From Turbatrix aceti (lineage: Eukaryota > Nematoda > Chromadorea > Rhabditida > Panagrolaimidae), in assembly GCA_963969345.1 (NCBI GenBank), contig OZ017770.1, positions 9,123,246 to 9,187,245 of the forward strand: a stretch of DNA of 64,000 bases. The letters are read 5' to 3'. The first letter of the stretch is position 1. The number at the start of each line of letters is the position of its first letter. The position numbers were made by a program, and so were the translations under genes. Below, one piece after another: positions 10,553 to 22,693 of the stretch. Under the pieces are notes generated by a model that was given only the letters and a program-made list of their open reading frames with translations, had not been told where the DNA came from and did not search any database.

Positions 10553-12309
10553 ATAAAAACATGAAAAACATTTTACACAATAAATATTAGGATTAAATAA
10601 TATAGCGCGAAGTGTACAGAAAATCACGATGTTTTTGTCAAAGACATTTTTTTGCATCCACGGAAAAAATTGTAAATTCGATGCAGATTACAACACTTGT
10701 GATATTTTTATGGCTTACATACGTTAAATTTCCACGAAAAAAATGGCACATAAATCGCAATTTTCATATTATCACAATTATTCAAAATACTTCCCCAGGC
10801 TCATAAATTGTAAAACAAAAAATTATGAAAGCGCGAAATAACGGCACGGAAAACGTTACTAAAGACACGTAAACTCTATGTGAGTCACATATTTCAGGAA
10901 AATATATATGTATTACCGTGAGAAAAACAGAAAAAAAAGGTAAACAAAAAAAACAGTCCGGAGACCTTATCAAAACTACGTATCTTGGTATCCACAATTT
11001 CGCGAATAAGCGAAGTTGAGCAAGCATAAGCCAGGAAAAATCAACGTTTTTGTTTAAAATACAAAACATGAAGGAATAAAATGAAGCTCCACAGAAAATA
11101 AAAAAAAAGATTACAAAAATTTTGTGTTCTCGGCTGTGAATACACTTGAACACAATATTTATTTATAACCTTGAACTAATAAAAAAAATATTTTTATAAT
11201 ATTTATATTTATGGATAACTTGTACGATCCCTATAATAATATAGATATCGCCGAACTGAGGTAAGTATTACAAAATTGGAGATTCTTCGACGATCAGTAA
11301 GACATGTATACCCCTTAGAAATTCGGGATGCAGACGTCGGACAAAAAAGAAACGTTCATCTAACCCCAGCTAAGGCAATTCTAGCGGCAATCATTTTGAC
11401 TATGACCATATCGAGCACGCACGCTTCAAAAACAGAGAAAAGAGTAGTGTCATTCCAGCGCCGCTATCTCACTTTTCGAGCCTGTGCCGACGGGCAGTAC
11501 CTACAGTACGACTCATAGGTCACAGTCATCATGTTCCATATAAACTGAAAAACGAAAATATCAAAGAATTAGTAGATTCTAGGACGGATCTTGTGCGATA
11601 AACGCAGAAGACCCCGCCCAGTGCCGAACACTTTTTGCACCAGGATAGCACTTCCGAACAATTTTGGTAAAATTGGGAGTTGTAAGGTCCGCTTTCCAAA
11701 CTCTCATTTCCCCTCCTATTTATGTTCTCGCCCCCACATGTATTTTTTGCATGATAAATAAATAAATAAAATAATAATGATTGCCAGAGAGAAGCTGGGA
11801 TAGATCGGAGAATAAACATTTCAAGCTACTAAGATTATGATAACATGTGCAGGACAGAAAGAAATTTTCATAAGCCGCCTAACAAAGATGGGAAGACGAA
11901 CTAATACTCACGTTAAAAACACTCGTTATTATTTATTACATAAGTAATAAAAAAAAATATAATATTTATATTTATTGGAAATAAACCAAACTTTTGGGGC
12001 CCCTTTAAGTGTAACTTCCAAACGATCGACTAGCACGTTTTTATTGATGTACGAAAAATACCTTCAAATATTCATGCAAACGAATTTTATTCGAACAACA
12101 AATGAATCAATTTTATAGCAACCAGATGAGGCTTTAAACCATTAACATACAGCTAATAGGCTTACATAAGAACGCGAAAGTATACTGGATTTTTTGATGA
12201 ATCCGACATGAGGCATTGTGCAATAAGAAATGTACAATACAGAAAAAAAGAAGAAATTACCATTTCATAAAACAAAAACGATTTGCTCGATTACAATGGA
12301 TTAACGGAG
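10553..12309. other. AT-rich intergenic region before the atlastin 3' end
   Basis: No gene is supportable. The stretch contains the atlastin 3' UTR; a minus-strand AATAAA (plus TTTATT at 12040-12045) is a likely cleavage signal. A short open stretch at 11211-11260 (MDNLYDPYNNIDIAEL) followed by GTAAGT was noted, but no continuation is convincing. Confidence 0.45.
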
Positions 12310-14371
12310 TTAGTTGCGGCGACGAGCACCAGAAGCCGTAGACGTAGAGTTGGTTGACGTGCTCTGAAAAAATATAAAATTTGTTGTATGACGCCAGTGT
12401 TCGGCAAAAAGTTGGAAACTCACATTCATGGCTGCCTGAACGCAGGCCTTGACGGTGTCGGCAACCACGGGTTCCTTGATGATGTTCTCGTACAACCAGG
12501 CAGCAGACTTATCAACACCGACTGCAACTTCGCGAAGACTGCCCGAGTAGCGAGAATAGCACCACAGAACAATGGTGATGAAGGTGAGGAAGACGAAGGA
12601 CGAAAAGATGCCGGCAATTGAGCTAGCGCCGATGAGAAGGAAGATCTGTTGGAGAATGTAGTTGATCACGACGACGACAATCAACACAGCAGGAGTGCGC
12701 ATGGATTTGAAGATATTCTTCCCCTCGTTTGACTTCTTGAGGTACACGTATTGGTCCTAGAAAAAAATATACGAACTGTTCAACAACAAAAAAACATTCT
12801 TACGTCGATATCCTGCATGAGGCGTTCCAAAAACTTGATGGAGAGATCCGCTCCCCCGATTTTGCGAGCTTTTTTGAAGTCCTGAATGGCGTCGGTCAGG
12901 CAGCGGTTGTGTTCGTTGTAGAGAGCTTCCGAACTGAGATAAGGCGCGTCTCCGCCGCAGACTTCCTCCATTTCCTTGATGTACAGAGCCTTGGCACTCG
13001 ACAGGGCGGCGAGATTGTTGGCATTGGCTGTGGCTTGAAGGATCGAGGTCGGCTCAGGCATGTCATCGCCTTGGAAGACTTCGATATAGGTCTAGAATAT
13101 AAAAACAACAATAGACATGATTTGTAGTCATAAAACCCATACCTTGAAGTACTCAAAGAGTCCACGGCACGTGACGGGCTGGCCATTGACGGATTTGACC
13201 TTCAGGGTATTGGAATCCAGGAGACGGGGAACGAGAACGTTGAGTTGTTCTTTGAAGTCCTTGTCAATGTCTGAAATCGACATTTATCAATCCAAGACAC
13301 ATGATAACAGTCGATGCTCCTCTTTGTGCTTGTCGAAAGTTCACAACAACCTTTTTATCGCGAAAATATCAAAAACAGCCAAAAAAACTCACCGCTCAGT
13401 TCCCCGCGAAATTCTTGTTTGCGTGCGACTTCGAGTCCCGGATGAGGCATCAAAAAGCACTTGAGGCTTTCGAATGACTCATGAATTTGTTCACGAAGTT
13501 GTCGGAGCTCGGGATGCTGACGGTTGTCGATTTCAAGGCGCTTGTCGAGAATGCGTTGACCTCCCTGGAAGCCGTATTCCGCTTCGTAGACGTAGTTCCA
13601 GTCCCGAACAAGGAAAAGCAGGGACTGGAAGGGCTTGGCGCTGGAATCGGCAAGGGCGAGCTTTCCATACTCAGTGAACAACTGCAGGTGTTGAAGGTCG
13701 TCTTCTTGGATGTTCATTCCAATGTTGTAGATCTAAAAAGCGAGATAACGCTTACTCGGTCACATGCATTCATAAAAACAACAAACCTGGAGCGAAGAAA
13801 GCATAGTCGAGAGCGCAAAGATGGTCGCGCATTCCTTGACCGTGGAAACCGAGTCAAAAGTTCCCTGAGTATCCATGAGGAGAACGACAATCTCCTCGTT
13901 GTTCGCATCCTTGACGACGAAAGGCTCAGACCAAAGCAGGATGCCGTTTGTCTCGCGCTCAGAGCCTCCACGCCAGCTGAAGCCATTGAGCGTGTCTCCG
14001 GCAGCCAGCCACTCAGAAGTCAGGGTGTTGCTCTGGCGCCAGGAGAGGTAACGAAGGAAGAAGTTGAGGAGGAAGCTTTTGCCCTTGCGGAAAGCTCCGG
14101 CGACACTGACCAGGGCAACCTACAAAAACTCGTGTTCATAAAACCATGCAAAACATAAACGAAAGAAGCCAACCTTCTTGTCGACATAGCGAGGATCAAG
14201 GAGAATCTTGGCGAGAAGTTCGTCGCTCAGAACAAAAGAATGGTTTTCCCCGTACGAGCGGATGATTCTGACGGGACCAGGAGTAGGCGGGAAGCAATCA
14301 AAGGAGTCATCTCGCAGGACGTTCGGGTCCTCGACATTCTCTGCCTGGGGTGCTTGATCGGCAGATGTCAT
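12310..14371 (-). CDS. atln: Atlastin-type dynamin-like GTPase (ER membrane fusion)
   Basis: Atlastins tether and fuse ER tubules by GTP-driven dimerisation. The protein of about 560 residues starts at 14369-14371 (MTSADQAPQ). The P-loop [18 protein letters not shown] comes at about residue 75, then the switch/G3 segment LMDTQGTFD and the G4 motif LVRDWNY. A three-helix-bundle region ([20 protein letters not shown]) follows. Two close hydrophobic segments ([21 protein letters not shown] and [19 protein letters not shown]) form the membrane hairpin. The cytosolic tail has the amphipathic-helix-like stretch ([18 protein letters not shown]) and a short STST/GARRRN end. Seven or so exons were joined by frame. 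The gene lies divergent to TM9SF3. The identification is strong. Confidence 0.93.
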
Positions 14372-15086
14372 CCTTCGTATACCTATAAACCACCGCTACT
14401 TTAAAATCAATCAATTTTTAAAACTCGTGAAGTTGAGAGAGACCTGCGAATGGGATAGGGGCAAGCAACACCGCGAAAACAGCAAGCGCATCACAAAAAC
14501 AAAAAAAAAGCGTCAAACAGGGAGAAAATGCGTCTAGCGGACTGTTGCTAGTGAGGGGAGGGGAAACACGACCACAGACTGATATGGAGGACAGCACGCG
14601 AGCCCGAAACTGCAAATCATGATACTTCGAGATCTGCAAAGTGCAAACCTCGCCTGAAAACGAACGACAACTGTTCCGATTGGACTGGACCAAGCGGTAA
14701 ACACTATCTCAGATCAACAAGTGATAAATCAAAGACAAAACTAAGAGACACATAAACATAATAGCGCTAATTACAAAAAATGAAAGCGATCCAAAAAAGT
14801 CAGTAAAATGAGCGTGGTCACATTTTGTTTTCATGCTTGCAGCGAACAAACTCTCTTCTTCTCCCTGGACCTTTACTCTTCAATAGAATAGCGGAGCAAA
14901 AATTTTCCGTACGGAAAGCTGCGAGCGCACGCGACACTCCCTCGAACATAGCGGCATGTTATTTTGTCTTGACGCGTGGAAATACGTGGACGCATACTTT
15001 TGATGTTCTTTTTGTTACTCATTATCCGCCGTTTCGCTTTTCTTGTTCACTCGAGCGCTTCTTATCTGCTCAGTGGTTTTCAGAAG
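14372..15086. promoter_or_regulatory. Divergent promoter region (atlastin / TM9SF3)
   Basis: The 715-bp spacer separates two divergent genes. The TM9SF3 ATG lies four bases after a TTTTCAG acceptor (ending at 15083), so its message is probably trans-spliced. I recognise no specific promoter element. Confidence 0.4.
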
Positions 15087-15089
15087 ATG
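15081..15089 (+). other. Probable trans-splice acceptor at the TM9SF3 start
   Basis: The sequence TGGTTTTCAG is followed by AAG and the ATG at 15087, with no plausible upstream coding exon. This is the arrangement expected for spliced-leader addition in nematodes. Similar acceptors precede the start codons at 22022, 28271, 30515 and 50803. Confidence 0.5.
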
Positions 15090-17304
15090 GGAAGATCGGC
15101 TTCCCTGACGGTCATTCTTGCGCTGTTGTCCATTTTCGTCGAAGCCGATGAACACTCGCACATCTACGCTGACAATGAAGAGGTAGTGTTCTGGATGAAT
15201 ACCATCGGGCCGTATAGCAATCGTCAAGAAACCTACACGTACTTCTCGTTGCCATTCTGCAAGGGACCGAAGAAGGCAATCGGGCATTACCACGAAACTC
15301 TGGGCGAAGCCTTGCTTGGTGTCGAGTTGGAAAACTCGGGTATTGACGTGCGCTATAAACGTGGGTGTTTGCTGGCTTCTTGCTACTTTGTCATTCATTG
15401 AGCTTTCGTTCTTTCTTTCAGAGGATCAAGCCCAAAGCGAACTTTGTCGTCGCAAGCTGACAAACGATGATTATGAAGCTTTGTCGTTTGCTATTCATCA
15501 CGATTACTCATACCAGATGTACGTCGACGATTTGCCACTTTGGGGTGAGTTTTGGTGCACTATGAACCTGCTAATTAGTTTCTTTAAGCAATGGTGGGTG
15601 AAACTGACACTTCCGACTTAAACACGGTTTATCTATACACGCATAAGAAGTTTGAAATCGGATATAATGGCGACCAGGTTGGTTTTTATGACTTTGACAA
15701 ACTTTTTTTGACTGGAGATTTTCTTTTGCAGATTGTGGACGTGAACTTGACTCCAGGAGGCAAGGTTGCTCTCAAGCCAGGTACCGAGATTGTTTTCACG
15801 TATGAAATTACCTGGAAGCCGTCTGGAGTGCAATTTGAAAACCGCTTTGACAAGTACCTCGATCCTAACTTCTTCCAGCATCGAGTAAGCAACTTTTAAC
15901 CCGGGATTTGAGGTTTTATATCCCTGAATCATTGCAGATTCATTGGTTCTCCATCTTTAACTCCTTCATGATGGTCATCTTCCTCGTCGGTCTCGTCTGG
16001 ATGATCCTGCTCCGAACCCTGAGCAAGGACTTTGCCCGGTACAAGCGTGACGACGTCGAGGCTGATGACAACAACATTGGCGAGGACTACGGCTGGAAGC
16101 AGGTTCATGGCGATGTCTTCCGGGCACCAACGGCTCCGCTCATGTTTTCGTCGATCATTGGCACGGGTTATCACCTGTTGATCGTGCTTTTGATCATGAT
16201 TGCTCTCGCTATTGGCGCTGAGTTCTACACCGAGTTAGTTTTATACTTTGAGGAAGAAAAAAAGTTTTATTAACCGGGAATGTAATTTTTTTTTAGACGT
16301 GGCTCACTGATGAGCGCTACAATCTTTGTCTACGCTCTCTGCGCTCCGTTCAACGGATACTTTGGTGGTGGAATGTACAGTCGGCTGGGTGGCAAGCGGT
16401 GGATTTACCAGATGACAGTTGGCAGCCTTCTCTTCCCATTTCTCGTCGCCACCGTTGCGGTTAGCATCAACTGGGTGTCTATTTATTACCACGCTTCCCG
16501 AGCCATTCCTTTTACCACCATGGTTTGTTTTTGTTTTTTTACCTGTTTGGCAGATTTTACGCCTTGCCTTTTGTTTTAGCTGATAATCGTTGCAATCTGC
16601 TGCTTCGTGGTCCTTCCACTCAACTTCCTCGGGTCGATCCTCGGTCGTAACCTCAAGGGCAAAGCTGACATTCCATGTCGAATCAACGTCGTTCCCCGTC
16701 CCATTCCTGACAAAAAGTGGTTCCTAGAACCCTGGTTCATCGTTGCCGTGTCTGGATTCCTGCCTTTTGGATCGATTTTTATTGAAATGTGAGCTTACCT
16801 TCAAAAAAAGAATAAAACATTTTTTTTTAATTTTTTGCAGGTACTTTATTTTTACTTCGTTCTGGGCGTACAAGATCTACTACGTTTACGGCTTTATGTT
16901 CCTCGTCACGGTTATCCTGCTTATTGTTACGGCCTGCGTAACCATTGTATCGACGTACTTCCTTCTCAATGCCGAAGATTACCGCTGGAGATGGTGTAGC
17001 TTCTTATCCGGTGCATCGGTTTCGGTTTACATCTATTTGTACTCTATCTACTATTTTATCTTCAAGACAAAGTAGGTTACATACTTACTCCCACACGCAA
17101 TTTGAAAAATATTATCTATGTAATACAAGGATGTTTTTAATTATTATTTCTATTTTTAGGATGTATGGCCTCTTTCAAACCGTTTTCTACTTTGGATACA
17201 TGGGACTTCTCTCTGTGGCTATCGGCATTCTCTGCGGCACAATCGGTTACCTGAGTACTGCAAGTTTTGTCCACAAAATCTACTCGCGCATTAAGGTGGA
17301 CTGA
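15087..17304 (+). CDS. TM9SF3: TM9SF3-like nine-transmembrane protein
   Basis: This is an endomembrane/Golgi nonaspanin, a family implicated in cargo sorting and glycine-rich transmembrane protein export. The ATG at 15087 gives a signal peptide ([17 protein letters not shown]). A lumenal domain follows with [18 protein letters not shown] and the family motif LPFCKGP. The nine membrane segments begin at [16 protein letters not shown]. Conserved segments include [35 protein letters not shown] and [25 protein letters not shown]. The C-terminus KIYSRIKVD matches the TM9 KxD/E-type Golgi retention tail. About nine exons total roughly 585 residues, the family length. A polyadenylation signal is at 17427. 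The identification is strong; subfamily 3 is favoured by the C-terminal sequence. Confidence 0.95.
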
Positions 17305-19539
17305 GCTTGAGCTTAGTGGTGTAATTTAATGACAAATTATATAATATTCATCGGGCTCATAGAGGGTCAGGCAACAAATAATTCCCTTGCAATTTATTTT
17401 TCGTAACTTACTACTTGTTGGGAAACAATAAATGTTTTTCTTCGCTTAATTTTTTTTGTAGTTGGATACGATTTTGCAAAGGATGGAAAAAAAATTGTTG
17501 AAATGCACGTTGCTACATACAAAAAAACCGAACGAACACATGTTTCTTTTTTTTTGATTAAAGGATAAAAAAGATTGAATTGAATTCTGTTTTGTTTCTA
17601 ATTTTGCAACCAACGCAGATCCTTTCCGATTGTTTTCAACTCATTAGGCCAGAAATAAACCTCTGACCTTCAAAAGTAATTTTATTTTAGATACTTGCCA
17701 TGTTTTTTTCTTTAATTATCTTGATTTATGTTACAAGTTGCAGCAAAAAAGTATACAGGGATAACAAATTTTTTAGTAAACAAGAGATAAAAATGGAGGA
17801 TTTTACACTAAAATTTACCGGCTACAAAGCAAAATTAATCTATTTACAAATTCTTACTTTTGTAGCGATCTTTGCGTACGTACGAAAGGGTGATTAAAAA
17901 ATTTGTATTGAAGCTTCACAGTTTTTGGACGGTTTTTGTGAACCTCACAGAGATTGATAAGGCTACAATGCGATTTGGTTTTACGAAGATAAAATAAATA
18001 ATATTTTTTTTCATGCAGCATTTTTTACCGTAAGACCATTGATGAAAGTGATATCACCTAATTACCGACAACATTTCTTTTTTCTGGCGGAAAAAACAGT
18101 TGCACGATTGTTTTCAAAGTGTTAAAATGAATTTCTCCTTTTTTAGCAAAGACAACAATGCAACAATATTCATACGGTGCACTTTTATTACCTGAGGAGG
18201 AGGGAGGAGAAAACAATTAACGGCTTCCAGATTACTTACTATACACTCCCCTGCCTACATATTTATATTTATGTAACAGAGTGTTTGTCAAGCCTTTTTC
18301 AAGGCTTGCCTAGGAGTTCACAGACTGTACATATTTTGTGTACGCTTCAGGGATATTTTTCACACGACAGGTTGCAAATTTTAGTTTTTTTGCTAAAAGA
18401 AAGCTATTTTTGATACCTCTAATTCTTCCAGTTTTTTCCTGTAAAAAAATTTGTGACGCAAATTTTTTGGAACATTTTTAATTTTTTTTCTTTTTTTTTG
18501 TAGACAGTGAAAATTGAGATTGCATGCGTAACATGACTTATTGTCAGCATCGTGAAAATCTCTTCACCCCCTTTGAGATGGTATTGCATGTACGTGCTTA
18601 TTAGTCACATTTATTAGGATACATACAATTTTTAATTTATCCATGAAGAGCAAAAAAAATTATCCGGACACTTTGGAATTTATAGTTGTGGATTTTTTTC
18701 TCAATTGAAATTTATAATAGTGGCAGTGTCCGTATTTATGACCAGAGTCATTATTTGGTCATCACAAAGGACCACTACCTGTAGTACGGGTATTTTTGTT
18801 AAAAATATACCTTTGCTTCTTAAAATAGCAACAACAGTAACAGCTTTTTTTACAATCCCTTCACTTTTTTTATGGTCCTCTATGTAAAAGCTTGTGTGGT
18901 GGTTGTGGTGGTCTTTACATTCGAGACAACAATAACATTACAAAGTGCTTATATACAATGACGTAGTTCTTATTATTAAAAAAAAATTACGGTCATTTGA
19001 CCTGGCCAAAACGTTCAACGTTTTTTTTCTAAATGCGCTTTTTTGACGATTGTAAACCCAGGACTAGGCTGTCTACGTGTTTTCAAAAAATCAAACAACA
19101 ATGCAAAAATGCTGAAATAAAAGGGCCGTAAATTATTTTGACGTAAGAAAGCAAATCTTCTGTACAACTTTTGTTGTTCGAGGGAATGTGTTGGATGAAA
19201 TCGCACGTATACAGTCATTTGGTAGGTTTCTCCCGTCTGTGGTATTTAAGACCAGATCTTTAACTTTTTTAGAAACATACCACAATTTATTTTCTTTAAC
19301 ATCAGAATCGTTTTTGTTTTATCAATTTTATCAAGTATGGATAGATAGAAAATATGTTCTTGATCTCACAAGTATACATAGCCAGACATTTATTGTTTTG
19401 CGTAGGCGTTTACGTTGGCGTTGGCGTTGGCGTTTCCTTTTTTTGAATTTTATTCAGATATTTGACATAAGTCCGGTGCAGCAAAGTCCGAGTTCATAAC
19501 AACACAGACGACAACAACCTTGCTTTTCTTGATCTGCAA
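17305..19539. other. Gene-free AT-rich region
   Basis: An AATAAA at 17427-17432 probably ends the TM9SF3 transcript. The rest is AT-rich with poly-T tracts and weak open frames, including a 65-codon hydrophobic one at 17700-17897 that I do not regard as supported. Confidence 0.5.
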
Positions 19540-20482
19540 TTATAATTTTTTTTTGCTTTTAATTTTTACACATCCCCTGCTTAGACTCAGACAGGTGTCT
19601 AAAATGGAAAAAATCCCTTCCGCTTACCATACCTTTGTCTTGTGATTTCGTAGTTGGCTTGACGCCTGCTTTGGCACCGCCACCAGGCAAAGGTTGTTCG
19701 GTAATAACGTTAGGATGAATACGATTATTTTTTCCACTTGAATTACCGCGTTTAGGGGGCTGTGACGATTTATCGTTCACTTTGGATCCTTCTACGTAGG
19801 AATTTGGCTTGTTGGTTTCTGTAATAAATTTTATTAACCTTTTACTATATTTTTTTTCTGAGTTTTCATGAAATCAAATTACACATGCACTACACCTACA
19901 TACCGCGTATGGAATTTTTAGGTGTCGGACGATAAACTACCACTTCAAAGGGGGCTATTTGACTGGCTTTTTTTTCCTGATCACTGGTTCCGGTAGTATT
20001 GGGTTCTGTAAGACAACACAAATTATGTATTGTTAATATATTTTTTTTTGTAAACAAAACAGGATTTATTTAAATATTAAAAAATAATAAAAAATTACTG
20101 TTGACAATGACAGAGTCCTCTATGGATTCTTCTTTGTTATTCGGATTGAGTAGCCATAGAATGCCCTGGTTGTCTTCGTGAAAGAGAAAATGATGCGTGA
20201 CGGGGACATTGTGGACCAACATCCTAAAAAAGTGGGTCGAGTGGTGAAAATATATGTATCTAATTACAATAATATGCTCTTTGGGAAATTATGTTTTTTT
20301 CAAAATGATATCATCAGTGGTTAGTGAGAGTTCAAGAATCATGGGATTACTTACCAGTTTACAAGTTCTTCTTGTAGCTTGCTTTTGGTCGTTGTGATGT
20401 GAGTTGTGTGGGGGTCCAGGGTGTTGAGCGCGCTTCGAAGTTCGTGTTCATTCATTTCGAACACTTTGACAGACCGCTTCAT
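19540..20482 (-). CDS. Unrecognised small protein, possibly LEM-domain-like
   Basis: Five or so exons join in phase. The ATG at 20480-20482 gives MKRSVKVFEMNEHELRSAL, with an in-frame stop upstream; a second ATG is at 20453-20455. The first exon continues HITTTKSKLQEELVNW. The next exon reads MLVHNVPVTHHFLFHEDNQG and ILWLLNPNNKEESIEDS. Further exons give EKKASQIAPFEVVVYRP and a basic, Gly/Pro-rich tail (NSSGKNNRIHPNVITEQPLP), then TCLSLSRGCVKIKSKKKL and a stop. The first 40 residues have the spacing of a LEM domain (helix ELRSAL, then a T-T-x-S-K-L helix), a chromatin/nuclear-lamina binding fold, but the match is by eye and weak. There is no membrane segment. The product of about 195 residues is otherwise unidentified. 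Confidence 0.6.
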
Positions 20483-22021
20483 CGTTGTCTTGATTTCTTA
20501 TCTTGGTTGGGTGAGGACAAAAATTATAGTTTGATAATTTCTTTCAAAATTCACTCGATATTCACAGACAATCAAAGTTGGTTGACACAAACGATAGTGT
20601 GAACATGACGATGACAACGCGCATCGTTTTCTATCGGTGATTGACTGTGTTGAATCGTAAAATACACTTGATTTTGAATCGGCTTAGCGTGATTCGAGGA
20701 CTTCCATCCGCACATTTATTTCCCTTCACAACCCATTGTCAGTGCTATCTATTTTTTTGCATTTTTTTCTCCCGTTTTGCACCGAAAAACACACGTCGGA
20801 ACAATCCAGACTCGGAAAACTCTAACGACCTCTTGTTGCGTGCGTGGGCGCGAGGACATAACACAGGTTTTGCATAACCGAAGGGTAGGATGGGTGGGGA
20901 CATGCGTAATCTTGTTTTTGGGAAGATAACGGACGGCCATTAACGGACGGACAACCACTACCATCAAGGGAAAGTGAAAAAGAAAAAGTAAGCGGCGTCA
21001 TATGAAATAAGATACGCCCAAAGCATTTAAAAGGCCCACTTTTGGGCCTTCCTTTGTACTATCAAACATCATACTCCCCCTCACGTGTCCTAGAGGAACC
21101 ATCGAGTTCCGGATTAATTTACACTCATTGCGTGTTCCAACAATTTGGCTCATGATTTAGGACTTTTTGATGCCATTGTTAAAGCTGGGATAAAAGATAT
21201 ATAAAAAGGCTAAATGCTTGACGGACGTTATTAGTGCGACTTGAACTTTAAGCCGTCCAACCCACCCCCCCCCCCCATCTTGCTCCCCGGGGTAAGCTAA
21301 CTCCCTTCCTGTCAGACAACAGTTAGCAGCCAACTTTGTTTAATTTTATAATTATTCCACCCTCATTTTTTGTTCTTCCGGTTTGTCTTTTTTTCATTTC
21401 ATTGAAAAATTCTTATTTTATGTTGTTTTTTTTCCTTTTTCCAGAAAAAATGACGACATAAGTAGGTGTGATTTGTAAAAAAAAAAGTGACATTAATAAT
21501 ATATCACCGTTATAAAAAACGTAGTCCCAAAAGTTGTGGTCAATTTTTTGGACGGACGTCAAAACACCGATGTGAGAACGTTTTTTGTTCCACTCCTGCG
21601 TTGCAAATTTGTTTTTAGGGCGATACACTACGTCACAACTGCCCGCCTTAAATCACTGACATTGGTGGGGTCCTCCGTTCTTGGACCCAAAAGAAGGAAA
21701 AAAAGGGGTTGGCCGCCCGTGAGTCTTGCCTTTTCTCAAGTGCTATAAATGCCCCCAAGGTTTGCTACGCCTACTATGAATGAATATCTCTTACGTAGTT
21801 GTTGTTTAACTTCCGATATAAATGTTTTAAAAAAAGACGTAATTCAACCGTATAACTTTCTCTGTTTGCTTCCCTCCTTTCCGTTATTGTTGGTAGTAGT
21901 ATGTACTAGCCCGTCAACTACTATGTAATATGTTGTACCAGAACAAACACACAAAAAAATAGTCTCTCTTTCTTTGTTGCTATTACAGGTAAATCTTCAC
22001 TTTTTGTTTTGGCGCACCACA
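20483..22021. other. Intergenic region upstream of the neuropeptide-like gene
   Basis: The region contains the likely upstream regions of two divergent genes, a perfect 8-bp hairpin at 21031-21050, a C-run near 21261 and no supportable coding exon. A TATTACAG acceptor at about 21981-21988 lies 33 bases before the ATG at 22022 and may be a trans-splice site. Confidence 0.45.
21031..21050. repeat. Perfect short hairpin
   Basis: AAGGCCCA, a CTTT loop, then TGGGCCTT form an 8-bp perfect stem in otherwise unstructured intergenic DNA. Its role is unknown. Confidence 0.6.
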
Positions 22022-22454
22022 ATGCATCTTTGGACTGTCTCGTTACTTTTGACTGTTACAATCTACTCTTGTGTCATCGCATTTGAACTTGATTTTATAA
22101 ACAACGGTCAGAACTTTGCAGAAGGTCAGTGGTCATTTTTTTACATTTAACACTTTTTTTATAACATATTTTAATTTCAACTAACATTTTTAATTTTCTT
22201 TTTCTATGGTTATAGACCTATCAGTTGTATCACGTTCAGGGGGCGTTGCCGATAGACCGTCGCTTCCGCGAAGACTCATCCAACCTCCACCGCTCAAGCG
22301 TTCACCCAAAAACGGATTGAGAAATCGTCTCATTCAACCACCACCTCTCAAGCGTACACCACCATCATCCGTGGAATACTTTGACATCGTATACGACGAT
22401 AATCTTAACAGATTTCTGGACTACTTGATGCAGTACAGAATGCAGGACATCTGA
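22022..22454 (+). CDS. Neuropeptide-like precursor with two LIQPPPLKR units
   Basis: Two exons (22022-22124 and 22216-22454, phase matched) encode about 113 residues. A signal peptide (MHLWTVSLLLTVTIYSCVIA) is followed by a short spacer. Then come RRLIQPPPLKR and, after SPKNGLR, NRLIQPPPLKR. The two units are identical over LIQPPPLKR. The first is bounded by Arg-Arg and Lys-Arg, and the second by a single Arg and Lys-Arg. That is the layout of prohormone-convertase precursors, so processing would release LIQPPPL-type peptides. No Gly precedes the cleavage site, so amidation is not expected. The C-terminal segment (VEYFDIVYDDNLNRFLDYLM) is acidic/aromatic and could be a spacer or a second peptide. 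I do not recognise a known family. The precursor architecture is well supported. Confidence 0.75.
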
Positions 22455-22693
22455 CCTGTGCACAAGTTATGTATCCCACGACCCCATCAAAATCAGATCT
22501 CTTATGCATACGTTGTTCGTTTTCCATTTGTGTCTTTTAGCCACAACAAAAATTCTTTCTCACAGAACGCAGATGTGTTGTGACAAAAAAAGTGAAATAA
22601 TTATTACCATATGCGTACTAATGTTATTTGTAGATAAACTTGTGTGCTTGTACATAACAAAGATTATTTGTTTTGATATACTTGTATTTATGA

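Noticed and set aside
9134..12309. An autonomous transposon around the repeat fields
   Set aside because: No transposase or reverse transcriptase motif and no clear terminal repeats with target-site duplication were seen.
13481..14158. 225-codon plus-strand open frame
   Set aside because: Antisense of atlastin exons; it runs through the atlastin introns and has no recognisable family.
17700..17897. 65-codon hydrophobic plus-strand frame
   Set aside because: AT-driven Phe/Ile/Lys composition with no signal cleavage, homology or splice context.
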